Source: Streptomyces sp. AC550_RSS872 (lineage in GTDB: Bacteria; Actinomycetota; Actinomycetes; Streptomycetales; Streptomycetaceae). Taken from it: a DNA stretch of 64,000 bases. The position numbers were made by a program, and so were the translations under genes. The DNA lies in NCBI RefSeq assembly GCF_019049285.1, contig NZ_JAGMUL010000006.1, positions 34,139-98,138 of the forward strand. The letters run 5' to 3'. Below, in pieces: positions 16,958 to 25,268 of the stretch. The notes beneath the pieces are model-generated. The model was not told the DNA's origin, did no database searches, and saw nothing but the letters and a program-made list of their open reading frames with translations. The first letter of the stretch is position 1. Each line of letters begins with the position of its first letter.

Positions 16958-17809
16958 CTAGAGCACGAGCTCGGCCCCGTCCGGCAGCACTTCGACGCCC
17001 GTCTCGGCCACGCGTGCGCAAGCCGTCGAGGCGGGGTCGAGCAGGGGGTTCGTGTCGGCCAGGTGGGTGTAGATCCGGCGGGCGTGCGGGTGCCGGGCCA
17101 GGGCGGCGAGGCTGCCGGCCGACCCCGGAGCGGGCGGCCGGCGGCCGTCCGGCGCCGCCCCGTCCGTGGCGAAGTGCGTGCCGTCCAGGACGACGCAGTC
17201 CGCCGTCTCGATCAGGTCGTCCAGCATCGGGGTCCAGGCGCCCAGGCGGGGCGCGTACACGAGGACGCCCCCGGTAGCCAGATCCTCGATCCGGTACGCC
17301 GTCACCCAGCGGTCGTCCGACGCCCGGACCGGCACGTACGCCGGCGCCTCGCCCGCCACGGGGTGAGCCGTGACGACCAGCCCGCCGGCCAGCACGAACC
17401 CGCCCTCCGCCAGGCTGTCCGCCCACTCCCACGGGGCATGACGGTGCAGGGCCACCCGCGCCGGGGTCAGGGTGGTGAGCACCGGTGGCGCGGCATAGGC
17501 CTTCAGCCCCGGCGTCCCGCGCAGCACGGCCAGGCCCGCCACGTGATCGGGCTCGGCGTCGGTGAGGAGCACTCCCCGTACCGGGGTGCGCCGGGCACGG
17601 GGCCACAGGACGGGGGCCGCGGTGAGCTGGGCGCGGAGGTCCGGCGAGGCGTTCAGCAGCCACCAGTCCCGGGAGTTTCCGGTGACGGCCGCGCATTCCG
17701 GGGTCCGGGTGGGCAGCTTGCCGTCACGGGCGGCGGCGCACCGCGCGCAGGCACAGTTCCAGCGGGGGAAACCGCCTCCGGCGGCGGTGCCGAGCAGGAC
17801 GACCCTCAC
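16958..17809 (-). CDS. pqqB: PqqB-like metallo-beta-lactamase-fold protein
   Basis: A 283-aa protein matching PqqB of pyrroloquinoline quinone biosynthesis: VVLLGTAAGGGFPRWNC at the N-terminus, CARC cysteines, LLNASPDLRAQL, LLTDAEPDHVAGL (metallo-beta-lactamase motif with the first histidine lost, as is typical of PqqB) and YTHLADTNPLL near the C-terminus. GTG at 17809 is preferred: GGGG lies 6 nt upstream and homology begins there; GTG at 17821 would add four residues. No pqqA, C, D or E is nearby, so it may work with distant genes or on another peptide or lactone substrate. Confidence 0.8.
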   Translation of the reverse strand: MRVVLLGTAAGGGFPRWNCACARCAAARDGKLPTRTPECAAVTGNSRDWWLLNASPDLRAQLTAAPVLWPRARRTPVRGVLLTDAEPDHVAGLAVLRGTPGLKAYAAPPVLTTLTPARVALHRHAPWEWADSLAEGGFVLAGGLVVTAHPVAGEAPAYVPVRASDDRWVTAYRIEDLATGGVLVYAPRLGAWTPMLDDLIETADCVVLDGTHFATDGAAPDGRRPPAPGSAGSLAALARHPHARRIYTHLADTNPLLDPASTACARVAETGVEVLPDGAELVL

Positions 17810-17944
17810 AACGACCCCCACCCTCTCGAGCCGGCCTCCCGGTGGGATCTTCCCTCTCCGTACGGCCGAACCACCTGTGGCAGGGAGCAGTTCCGGCCGA
17901 CCTTTGCCGGGCGGCGCCGGGGCCCACGACGTGCACCGACGGCG

Positions 17945-17989
17945 TGAGGGGGAGGAACGGCGGCACCGGTCCGCCGTTCCTCCCCCTCA
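17945..17989. terminator. Long perfect hairpin downstream of the SseB-like gene
   Basis: A 19-bp uninterrupted stem (17945-17963 with 17971-17989) and a 7-nt loop, 15 nt beyond the SseB-like stop. It should terminate transcription from the right, and possibly readthrough from the left. Confidence 0.75.
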
Positions 17990-18003
17990 GGTCGTCCGTC
18001 GCG

Positions 18004-18405
18004 CTACGGCCGCGCCAGCAGCGTCCGTACGCCCTCCGACGTCAGGGTCAGCGGGTGCGAGGAGCCGGCGTCTATCGTCAGCGCCAGGTCGTCGCCCGGC
18101 CACTGTGAGGCGAGGGCGCCCAGCGGGACCAGGCGGTAGCGGGAGACGAAGGGCAGCAACTCGGCCATCGCGGGCTCGGAGGTGAACACGGGGACGACGG
18201 GTTCCCCGCCCGGGCGCTCGATGACCGGCAGCGCCACGGCGCCGGGGTCGGTGGCGTCCTGTTCGTCGACGTCGTCGGGGACGGGGACGAGGACGTCGCT
18301 GCTCGCGAGCGTGTCCATCGCCGCCGTGTCCTCGGTGTTCCCGGCCAGCGCGTCCAGCGCACGCCGGGCCGGTGTGGCGGTGTTGTCGTTCGCTGGTGTC
18401 TCCAT
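18004..18405 (-). CDS. SseB-family protein
   Basis: A 133-aa protein with the SseB N-terminal-type fold: residues about 35-130 contain VLVPVPDD, VVPVFTSEPAMAELLP and a final LTSEGVRTLL. The first 30 residues are polar and probably flexible. Single-gene unit; the function of SseB-like proteins in actinobacteria is not established, so only family membership is claimed. Confidence 0.65.
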   Translation of the reverse strand: METPANDNTATPARRALDALAGNTEDTAAMDTLASSDVLVPVPDDVDEQDATDPGAVALPVIERPGGEPVVPVFTSEPAMAELLPFVSRYRLVPLGALASQWPGDDLALTIDAGSSHPLTLTSEGVRTLLARP

Positions 18406-18519
18406 GGCAGATCCCCTGGTAGCGGCGTTCGTGCGGTCCTGCTCACGTACCCGATCCGGAGCAGGGCATTCCTGCGGCTGCCCAGGGGATCACGGAGACT
18501 CTGACGGGCTCCCCGCGGC

Positions 18520-19761
18520 TCAGGGGATCAACGGAATGTGCTCGGACGGCAGCCCCATGCGGTCGCAGCCGACCCGGCGGGCCAGGGGCTCGGCCATGCT
18601 GGGGCCCACATGGGTCCAGTACGTGGCCGCGTCCCGGAAGTAGCGCTGCATCCGCTCGCCGTCGCGCGCGTGCCGGGAGCCGGCGGTGCGAAAGAGGGTG
18701 CCCCGGAGAACGTCCCAGGTCATACGGCCGGCGTTCAGGAACATGAGCGCGAGGCGGTTGTCCTCGGCGACGGTGAAGGGGGCATCGCCCGTGGTGTTGC
18801 GCCGGCAGGTCTCCACCCACTCCTCGGCGGTGCGCTGCAAGGCCGCCTCGGCCGTGTGGATCACGCCGAGGGCCTCGCCGAGGTGCCGCTGGTAGTCGTG
18901 GAGGTCGGCGCGGGTACGGTCGGGTTCCAGGGTGAGGAGACGGTCGGCGAGGGCACGGGCGTACTCGTCGGCGGCGGCGTACGCGGTGCCGATCATGACG
19001 GCGGCCAGTTCGCCGTGGAAGAAGCTCGGCGCCCGCCCGGCGTACATGGGGTTGCCGTGCAGCGCGGAGCCGACGCTGCCGCCCTCGACGGGCAGGCCGA
19101 GCAGGCTCGCCTCGCAGGTGAGGTGCGCGGGGATGCGGGCCTGTTCCATGTGGATGCTGTTGGAGCCGCTGCCGCGCAGGCCGAGGACGCCGTGCCAGTC
19201 GTCGAGCACTGTCCACACCGAGCGCGGGGCGACGAACAGCACCGGCGGTCCCGGCGGGCCGCCGTGCCGGTCGGGGGCCCGCAGGGTCTGGCCGACGTAG
19301 TGGGTGGAGTAGGGGGCGCCCGAGGAGTAGGGCCAGGTGCCGTCGAGGACGACATGGCCGTCGCCCCCGGGCTGCGCGACGCCGATGGGCGCGACCGTGG
19401 ACGCGGCACGGAAGTCGCCGTCGGCGCCGAAGATCTCGTCCTGCGCCTTCTCCCCGAAGAGCGTGGCGACCTGGAGGACGTGGGCGGCGGTGAGCGACAG
19501 GGCCCAGCCGGTGGAGGGGCAGCCACGGGCGATCTCGGTGACGACGCGGTAGAAGGTGGGCAGGCCGAACTCGTAGCCGCCGTACCGGCGCGGCTGGAGC
19601 ATCCGGTAGAAACCGGCCCGCAGGAAGTCGTCGTGGGTGTCCTTGGGGTAGTGCGTCAGCCGTTCGGTCTCCGGCTGGCGTTCGAGCAGCGCGGGCCGCA
19701 GGTTCACGGCGCGTTCGACGAGGTCGCGTTCGGTCAGACCGGGCTCGGGAGCGGCGATCAC
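18520..19761 (-). CDS. Acyl-CoA dehydrogenase-fold flavoprotein (group D monooxygenase-like)
   Basis: A 413-aa protein with the acyl-CoA dehydrogenase fold as in flavin-dependent hydroxylases (HpaB, HsaA and C2-hydroxylase types). It has an N-terminal helical domain with RYGGYEFGLPTFYRVV, a central beta domain (GTWPYSSGAPYSTHYVGQ, about 140-157) and a C-terminal four-helix bundle with RNTTGDAPFTVAEDNRL. The ACAD catalytic base is not evident, which supports a two-component oxygenase using reduced flavin. The GTG at 19761 has GGAGG 6 nt upstream. No flavin reductase gene is adjacent. Substrate unknown. Confidence 0.75.
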   Translation of the reverse strand: MIAAPEPGLTERDLVERAVNLRPALLERQPETERLTHYPKDTHDDFLRAGFYRMLQPRRYGGYEFGLPTFYRVVTEIARGCPSTGWALSLTAAHVLQVATLFGEKAQDEIFGADGDFRAASTVAPIGVAQPGGDGHVVLDGTWPYSSGAPYSTHYVGQTLRAPDRHGGPPGPPVLFVAPRSVWTVLDDWHGVLGLRGSGSNSIHMEQARIPAHLTCEASLLGLPVEGGSVGSALHGNPMYAGRAPSFFHGELAAVMIGTAYAAADEYARALADRLLTLEPDRTRADLHDYQRHLGEALGVIHTAEAALQRTAEEWVETCRRNTTGDAPFTVAEDNRLALMFLNAGRMTWDVLRGTLFRTAGSRHARDGERMQRYFRDAATYWTHVGPSMAEPLARRVGCDRMGLPSEHIPLIP

Positions 19762-19803
19762 GATGCCTCCTGACGTGCGGGGCCGTCCGTGGGTGCCGTG
19801 CTG

Positions 19804-19817
19804 CGTGACGCGTCACG
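19804..19817. promoter_or_regulatory. 14-bp palindrome upstream of the flavoprotein gene
   Basis: CGTGACGCGTCACG is a perfect palindrome 43 nt upstream of the GTG start. Its TGACGCGTCA core also occurs at 52922-52931. It looks like an operator; the regulator is not identified here. Confidence 0.45.
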
Positions 19818-19945
19818 AGTGATTGAACACGGCAACCATGGGTGACGTGCCGACCGGATATCGCCAAGTGCGGGGGCCGCGGCGAACAGTCGTAGCCTGA
19901 AGAGGAAGGGACAGGCTCCCGTCCTCGTGGGCGCGGGAGGCGTGC

Positions 19946-21283
19946 ATGCGTTACGACGACCGCAGGGCGGCCGGTCAGCTGCTGGCCGAGGGGCTGGCGG
20001 AGCTGCGTGGCCAGGACGTGGTGGTGCTGGGGCTGCCGCGGGGCGGGGTGCCCGTCGCGGCCGAGGTGGCCCGGCGCCTCGACGCCCCGCTGGATGTGCT
20101 GGTGGTGCGCAAGCTGGGCGTACCGCAGCAGCCGGAGTGGGCGTTCGGGGCGATCGGCGAGGGCGGGGTCCAGGTCCTCAACCGGGACGTGATCGCGCAA
20201 GCCGGGCTGGAGTCGGCGGAGCAGGAGTCCGTCGAGGCGGCCGAGCGGGCCGAGCTGGACCGGCGGGTGCGGAGCTATCGGCAGGGGCGGCCGGCGTTGC
20301 CGGTGGCCGGGCGCACGGCCGTCGTCGTGGACGACGGGCTCGCCACCGGCGCGACAGCCGAGGCCGCCTGTCGGGTCGTACGGGGTCAGGGCGCGGCCCG
20401 GATCGTGCTGGCCGTGCCCGTCGGACCGGCCCACAGCGTCGCCCGGCTGGCGCGGGTGACCGACGAGGTGGTGTGTCCGCGGACGCCGGAGGTGCTCGGC
20501 TCGGTGGGAGCCTGGTACCGGCACTTCGCGCAGGTCTCGGACGACGAGGTCACGTCCCTGCTCGCGGCGGCCGCGCAGTCTCTGTCCCCCTCCCCCACCC
20601 CTGCCGGGCCCCCGAACCGTGAGGTGCTGATCCCGGCCGCCGGAGCCCAGCTGGGGGCGCGTCTGGTCGTGCCGGTCGGGGCGCCGGCCGCGGTGGCGTT
20701 CGCGCACGGCAGTGGCAGCGGCCGGCACAGCCCGCGCAACCGCTACGTCGCCACCGCCCTCAACCGCGCCGGCCTGGCCACCCTCCTCCTCGACCTGCTC
20801 ACCGACGACGAGGCGCACGACCGGCACAACGTCTTCGACATCCTCCTGCTGGCCCGCCGACTGCACGCCGCGTCGCAGTGGCTGCGCCGTGAGACCGGCC
20901 TGCCCGTCGCCTACTTCGGCGCCAGTACCGGAGCCGCCGCCGCGCTGGAGGCGGCCGCGCTGTCCGGCTCCGAGATCCGCTCGGTCGTCTCCCGCGGCGG
21001 CCGCCCGGACCTGGCGACTCCGGCGGCGCTGACCCGGCTTCGGGCACCGACGCTGCTCATCGTCGGCAGCCGTGACACCCAGGTCCTCAGCCTCAACCGC
21101 CTCGCCGCCGACCGGATGCACTGCGAGCACCGGATCGCCGTCGTCCCCGGTGCCACCCACCTCTTCGAGGAGCCCGGCACGCTCACCACGGTCGCCGAAC
21201 TGGCCCGCGACTGGTTCACCGCCCACGTCGAGCGGCCCGCCACCACGGGGACGCCGGGCACGCCACCACGCCGGTCGGCGTGA
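19946..21283 (+). CDS. Phosphoribosyltransferase / alpha-beta hydrolase fusion
   Basis: A 445-aa two-domain protein. Residues 1-210 form a type I phosphoribosyltransferase-like domain with GLPRGGVPVA and the PRPP-loop motif VVVDDGLATGATA (about 126-138). Residues about 230-430 form a dienelactone hydrolase-like alpha/beta hydrolase with FAHGSGSGRHSPRN and the nucleophile elbow YFGASTGAAAAL. The same fusion is known in mycobacteria (Rv0571c type) and many actinobacteria; the reaction is undefined. GGGAGG lies 6 nt upstream of the ATG. It is divergent from the flavoprotein gene. Confidence 0.8.
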   Translation: MRYDDRRAAGQLLAEGLAELRGQDVVVLGLPRGGVPVAAEVARRLDAPLDVLVVRKLGVPQQPEWAFGAIGEGGVQVLNRDVIAQAGLESAEQESVEAAERAELDRRVRSYRQGRPALPVAGRTAVVVDDGLATGATAEAACRVVRGQGAARIVLAVPVGPAHSVARLARVTDEVVCPRTPEVLGSVGAWYRHFAQVSDDEVTSLLAAAAQSLSPSPTPAGPPNREVLIPAAGAQLGARLVVPVGAPAAVAFAHGSGSGRHSPRNRYVATALNRAGLATLLLDLLTDDEAHDRHNVFDILLLARRLHAASQWLRRETGLPVAYFGASTGAAAALEAAALSGSEIRSVVSRGGRPDLATPAALTRLRAPTLLIVGSRDTQVLSLNRLAADRMHCEHRIAVVPGATHLFEEPGTLTTVAELARDWFTAHVERPATTGTPGTPPRRSA

Positions 21284-21290
21284 GACGGCT

Positions 21291-21336
21291 GGCTCCGGAC
21301 GGTCCAAAGTCCCTGCTTCCACCGACATCCGGAGCC
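21291..21336. terminator. Candidate bidirectional terminator
   Basis: A 9-bp stem (21291-21299 with 21328-21336) with a 28-nt loop lies between the convergent fusion gene and cysteine-hydrolase gene. Confidence 0.4.
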
Positions 21337-21382
21337 ATGGAGACCATGTGCGGAACATCCGAGACTGCGGAGCCGTGAGGCC

Positions 21383-21940
21383 TCAAGCTCGGGGCGTGGC
21401 CCCTTCCAGCAGCTCGGCGACCGTGGTCACCCGGATCAACGGTCGGTACAGGTCCAGCACATGCAGCGCCTTGGCGTGCGAGTCGTCGTCCGCTCCCGCG
21501 CAGGCGTCGGCGGGGACCAGGACCTCGATGCCCGCGTCGGCGGCCGCCAGGGCCGTGGAGAGGACGCAGCAGTCGGTGCTGACCCCGGTGAGGACCAGGC
21601 GGCCCGCCGTGGTGGCGTGTCGGGCGAGTTCCGGGGTCCATTTGCCGAAGGTGGGGGCGTCCAGTACATGCCGGGCGTGAGGCGCGAACTCGTCTGTCAG
21701 TTCCCAGAGTTGGGCTGAGGGGGGTTGCAGGGCGAAGGGATGGCGCGCGTAGTACGCCTGCCAGGCGCCTTCCGGTGTGCGGGGTGCCACGAAGCGGGTG
21801 AACGTGACGCGGTCCCCGAAGGCCGGCAGGAGGCGTCGTACGCCTGCCGCCGCTTCGGCGAATCGGGGGGTGGCCCATGGGCTTCCCGGGTCGGCGAAGA
21901 CACGTTGCATGTCGATGACGGCGAGCCACCCGGCCGTCAT
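21383..21940 (-). CDS. Isochorismatase-like cysteine hydrolase
   Basis: A 185-aa cysteine hydrolase of the isochorismatase/nicotinamidase fold: VIDMQRVFAD with the catalytic aspartate (about residue 9), FGKWTPEL with the catalytic lysine (about 102), and GVSTDCCVLSTAL with the nucleophilic cysteine (about 121). Family reactions include cleavage of ureido, carbamoyl or amide compounds. The ATG at 21940 overlaps the NCS1 permease stop by 4 nt, so enzyme and nucleobase-type transporter are coupled. This suggests a role in pyrimidine, hydantoin or nicotinamide breakdown. Confidence 0.8.
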   Translation of the reverse strand: MTAGWLAVIDMQRVFADPGSPWATPRFAEAAAGVRRLLPAFGDRVTFTRFVAPRTPEGAWQAYYARHPFALQPPSAQLWELTDEFAPHARHVLDAPTFGKWTPELARHATTAGRLVLTGVSTDCCVLSTALAAADAGIEVLVPADACAGADDDSHAKALHVLDLYRPLIRVTTVAELLEGATPRA

Positions 21941-23448
21941 GGCGTCGCCCGTTCCGTCGCCGCCGCGCTCCGTGGGCTCGGTGGCTGCGCCTCCTGTTCG
22001 CGGACGCGTCCGCGCCGCAGCAGCAGGGTGCCGAGGAAGCCGAGTGCGAGGGCCGCCAGGACGCCGAGGTTGGCGTACGCCCAGGCGCCGGACCTGCCGC
22101 CCAGGCCCAGGGGGCCGAGGAGATAGCCCTGCCAGTCCAGCCAGTTCGCCGTCGCGTTGGTGACCAGGCCCCAGCCGAGCGCGGTCGCCGTGAGGGTCAG
22201 GAGCAGCGGGGTGAGCGGTACGTCGCCGTAGCGGCCGGACGGGCGGTAGAGGTCGGGCTCGTCGTAGTCGCGGCGGCGCAGGGCGAGGTCGGCGAGCATG
22301 ATGCCGCACCAGGCGGCGATGGGGACGCCGAGGGTGGTGAGGAAGCCCATGAACGGGCCGAGGAAGTCGTCGGCGACGAACACGATGTAGACCGCGCCCA
22401 CGATCATCAGGACGCCGTCGACCAGAGCGGCCGCATAACGGGGTACGCGCAGGCCCGCCGAGAGCAGGGCCAGCCCGGAGGAGTAGATGTCGAGGACCGC
22501 GCCGCCGACGAGGCCGAGGACGGCGACCACGGCGAACGGGACCAGGAACCAGGTCGGCAGGATCGTCGTCAGCGCACCGATGGGGTCTGCGGCGACGGCG
22601 GCGCTGAGCTCGTCGGAGGAACCGGCCAGCAGGAGGCCGAAGACAAGCAGGAACAGCGGCGCCAGTGAGGCGCCGAAGGCGGTCCAGCCGATCACGCCCC
22701 GGCTCGACGCGGTGCGCGGCAGGTAACGGGAGTAGTCGGCGGCCGCGTTGACCCAACCGAGCCCGAAGCCGGTCATCATGAACACGAGCGCCCCGATGAA
22801 CTCCTGCGCGGAGCCCGCCGGCACGGCGCTGACGGTGGACCAGTGGACGTGGTCGGCGACGAGGGCGACGTAGCCGACGGTGAGCGCGCCCGTGACCACG
22901 GTGATCACGGTCTGGAGCCGCATGATCAGGTCGAAGCCCATCACGCCGACGACGACGGTCAGCGCCCCGACCAGGACGAGCGCGACCACCTTGGTCCCGG
23001 TCCCGCCGCCCCAGCCGAGCCGCCCGAACACGGTCGCCGTGGCCATGGTGGCGAGGGCGCAGAGCACGGTCTCCCAGCCGACGGTGAGGACCCAGGAGAT
23101 CACCGACGGCAGCCGGTTGCCGCGCACTCCGTACGCGGCTCGGCCGAGCACCATCGTCGGCGCGGAGCCGCGTTTTCCGGCCACGGCGACGAAACCGCAC
23201 AGCAGGAAGGAGAAGACGATGCCGACGACTCCGGCGACCAGCGCCTGCCAGAACGAGATCCCGAAGCCGAGCGCGAAGGCACCGTAACTCAGGCCCAGAA
23301 TCGACACGTTGGCCCCGAACCACGGCCAGAACAGGGTGCGGGGAGTGCCTTTGCGTTCGGCGTCGGCGATCACGTCGAGGCCGTGGGTCTCCACTTGGAG
23401 CTTTCGGCCCGGGGAGCGGCCGTCGAGAGGGTCCGGGGATGTGATCAC
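21937..23448 (-). CDS. NCS1-family purine-cytosine permease
   Basis: A 503-aa membrane protein with about 12 hydrophobic segments. It has the NCS1 N-terminal region (ETHGLDVIADAERKGTPRTLFWPWFGANVSI), the GVMGFDLIMRLQ segment and the NAAADYSRYLP motif. It imports nucleobases or related heterocycles by cation symport. The GTG at 23448 was chosen because the conserved N-terminus begins about 25 residues later; sequence upstream in the frame is low-complexity. It is co-transcribed with the cysteine hydrolase. Confidence 0.85.
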   Translation of the reverse strand: MITSPDPLDGRSPGRKLQVETHGLDVIADAERKGTPRTLFWPWFGANVSILGLSYGAFALGFGISFWQALVAGVVGIVFSFLLCGFVAVAGKRGSAPTMVLGRAAYGVRGNRLPSVISWVLTVGWETVLCALATMATATVFGRLGWGGGTGTKVVALVLVGALTVVVGVMGFDLIMRLQTVITVVTGALTVGYVALVADHVHWSTVSAVPAGSAQEFIGALVFMMTGFGLGWVNAAADYSRYLPRTASSRGVIGWTAFGASLAPLFLLVFGLLLAGSSDELSAAVAADPIGALTTILPTWFLVPFAVVAVLGLVGGAVLDIYSSGLALLSAGLRVPRYAAALVDGVLMIVGAVYIVFVADDFLGPFMGFLTTLGVPIAAWCGIMLADLALRRRDYDEPDLYRPSGRYGDVPLTPLLLTLTATALGWGLVTNATANWLDWQGYLLGPLGLGGRSGAWAYANLGVLAALALGFLGTLLLRRGRVREQEAQPPSPRSAAATERATP

Positions 23449-23525
23449 CCCGGCATCGTCGCACCGCTCACCGCGCCGGGGAAGGACAGGCCGATCAGCG
23501 GTCGCCGAGCGGGAGTGCCCGTGGC

Positions 23526-23753
23526 TCAGCCCAGCTTCTTCAGCAGTTCGGCGGCGAGGGGAGCGGAGGAGGCGGGGTTCTGGCCGGTGACCAGGTTCCG
23601 GTCGATGACGACGTGCGGGGCCCACGGCTCGCCCACCTGGACCTGCACGCCGGCCTCGGTGAGCCGGTCCGGCAGGAGCCACTTGGCCTGGTCGGCGAGG
23701 CCTGCCTGGGTCTCCTCGGCGTTGGTGAACGCGGCCACCCGGTAGCCGGCGTC
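23526..23753 (-). pseudogene. 3' remnant of a DJ-1/PfpI (type 1 glutamine amidotransferase-like) gene
   Basis: The C-terminal 75 residues of a DJ-1/PfpI-family protein remain: AAFTNAEETQAGLADQAKW, then VVIDRNLVTGQNPASS, a recognisable family C-terminus. Everything upstream of the AGYR segment, including the catalytic cysteine elbow, is missing. The reading frame runs directly into the LysR remnant at about 23750-23756. Not expected to be functional. Confidence 0.7.
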
Positions 23754-24022
23754 ATGTCTTCGGCAAGCGTCTGGTGCGCCACCCGGCGGTCACGATGCCC
23801 GACCTGAACGCGGTCAAGGCCGCGGTCGCGGGCGGTACGGGGTTCAGCGTGCTGCCCCGCTACCTGTGCGCCGCCGAGCTGGCCTCGGGCGCGCTGGTCC
23901 TGCTTCACGACCCGGACGACCCGCCCATCAACACCAGCTTCCTCGTCCAGCGGCCGGGCTCGGCCGGCAACCCTCATGTCGCCCTGGTCCGCGACCACCT
24001 GCTGGAGATCGTCCGCGACTGA
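23753..24022 (+). pseudogene. 3' remnant of a LysR-family regulator gene
   Basis: About 90 C-terminal residues of a LysR effector-binding domain remain (HVFGKRLVRHPAVTMPDLN, then AAVAGGTGFSVLPRYLCA and a final HLLEIVRD). The HTH and most of the sensor domain are gone. It lies head to head with the DJ-1 remnant, so one deletion removed both 5' ends and the shared promoter. Confidence 0.7.
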
Positions 24023-24049
24023 ACGACTCTCCTGGCAACTCCCCGAAGC

Positions 24050-24338
24050 TCAGTCGGCGTCGGGCCACAGCGCCTGGGCCACCTGGGGAGCCGTACGTCC
24101 CCAGGACACCAGCAGGGCATCCAGGGTCTCGGCGAGCCGGTCGGCCCTTCCTCACCTGTCCGATCAGGCCGCTCGTCACCGGCTCGGGCACGCTTCACCT
24201 CGCGGTGCCGATGACCTTGAAGCCGGCGGGCTCCTTGAGGGTGACGGAGACCTGACCGGTGGCCACCGAGGCGGCTTTCTCGGCGGGTTCGCCGTAGGTG
24301 AGGCTGATTTCGACACGCAACACCCACAAGGCGCCTCA
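24050..24338 (-). pseudogene. Two short C-terminal coding fragments
   Basis: Two stop-bounded minus-strand segments without starts look like leftover C-termini: 24050-24151 (33 residues ending ALWPDAD) and 24195-24338 (47 residues with SLTYGEPAEKAASVATGQV, ending KVIGTAR). Amino acid composition looks coding, but neither family can be named. The rest of 24023-24376 contains nothing else I can support. Confidence 0.35.
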
Positions 24339-24376
24339 CTCGTGCAGCCGGTGCCCGTCCGCCGGTGGCTCCCGGC

Positions 24377-25216
24377 TCAGAAGTTGCCCTTGCGGTACTC
24401 GGTGGCCCCGGCGGTGGAGGTGGCGGTGACGTTGTAGCGGTCGCCGCCGGCGTCACGATTGCCCTGGTTGTGGTCGTACTGGAATCTGAAGATGTAGGTG
24501 CCGGGTTCGAGGGTGTTCCCCGGCTTCAGCGTCACCACGTAGTCCAGCTCGCCGCTGCTCGACGAGGAGGCCACCGACACCTTGTCCCCGATGTTGGACC
24601 AGGTGCCGGTGCTGGCGACGCCGCCCGTCTGCGCGATCTTGACGACCACCTTGAGGCTTTTGAGCGTCTTCGTGGTCTGCACGGTGACGCGGCTCTGGTC
24701 CCAGTAGGCATTGGAGTCGCCCTCCACGGTGGCGTCGGACCAGAGGTAGCTGGTCGGCGCCTGCTGCGAGGTGTCCGTGGACCGGGGCGCGGAGGTCCGT
24801 GCCGTCCCGGTCGTGCCGCCGTCGTCGGTCCCGCCCGAGCCGCCGGAGCCGGCGCCCCCTCCGCCTGGGGCGGGGAGATAGACCACCGCCGGGCCCTTGT
24901 CCCGGTCCTGCCGCTCAGGTGCGGCCGCGGACGCGGGCGCGCTCGGCGTGCCGCTGTCCCCAGGAGCCTTGTCCTTCACGGCGTCCTTCTTCTCGGCCGC
25001 CGTGGCCACCTTGTCCTCGCCGCCACCGCTGAAGTCGATCTGGGAGACGACCGCCGTGGCACCCGTGATCACCAGGACCACGGCGACGGAACCCCCGATG
25101 GCATTCCAGACCCTGCGGCCGGGCAGGAAGCCGCGCAGCGGGGTGCGCGCCTTGCGGGCGAACAGGTCGGCGAACTGGCCGTCCGAGCGGGTGGGTCGAA
25201 CGGGGGTCTGCGGCAT
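24377..25216 (-). CDS. One-TM anchored extracytoplasmic protein of the type VII-like island
   Basis: A 279-aa protein: cytoplasmic N-terminus of about 38 residues, one TM helix (about 39-60, WNAIGGSVAVVLVITGATAV), a long Gly/Ser/Ala/Pro-rich linker (about 65-150), and a C-terminal beta-sandwich-like domain (about 152-279) with SYLWSDATVEGDSNAYWDQ and TYIFRFQYDHNQGNR. The C-terminal domain is probably outside the cell. Family not recognised. It follows the beta-helix/AAA gene by 52 nt on the same strand; AAGGA lies 9 nt before the ATG. Confidence 0.7.
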   Translation of the reverse strand: MPQTPVRPTRSDGQFADLFARKARTPLRGFLPGRRVWNAIGGSVAVVLVITGATAVVSQIDFSGGGEDKVATAAEKKDAVKDKAPGDSGTPSAPASAAAPERQDRDKGPAVVYLPAPGGGGAGSGGSGGTDDGGTTGTARTSAPRSTDTSQQAPTSYLWSDATVEGDSNAYWDQSRVTVQTTKTLKSLKVVVKIAQTGGVASTGTWSNIGDKVSVASSSSSGELDYVVTLKPGNTLEPGTYIFRFQYDHNQGNRDAGGDRYNVTATSTAGATEYRKGNF

Positions 25217-25268
25217 GAGACGGGTCCTTAAGGAGTGGGCTTCGGGAGGGGGGGCGGGCCGGGTCGCC

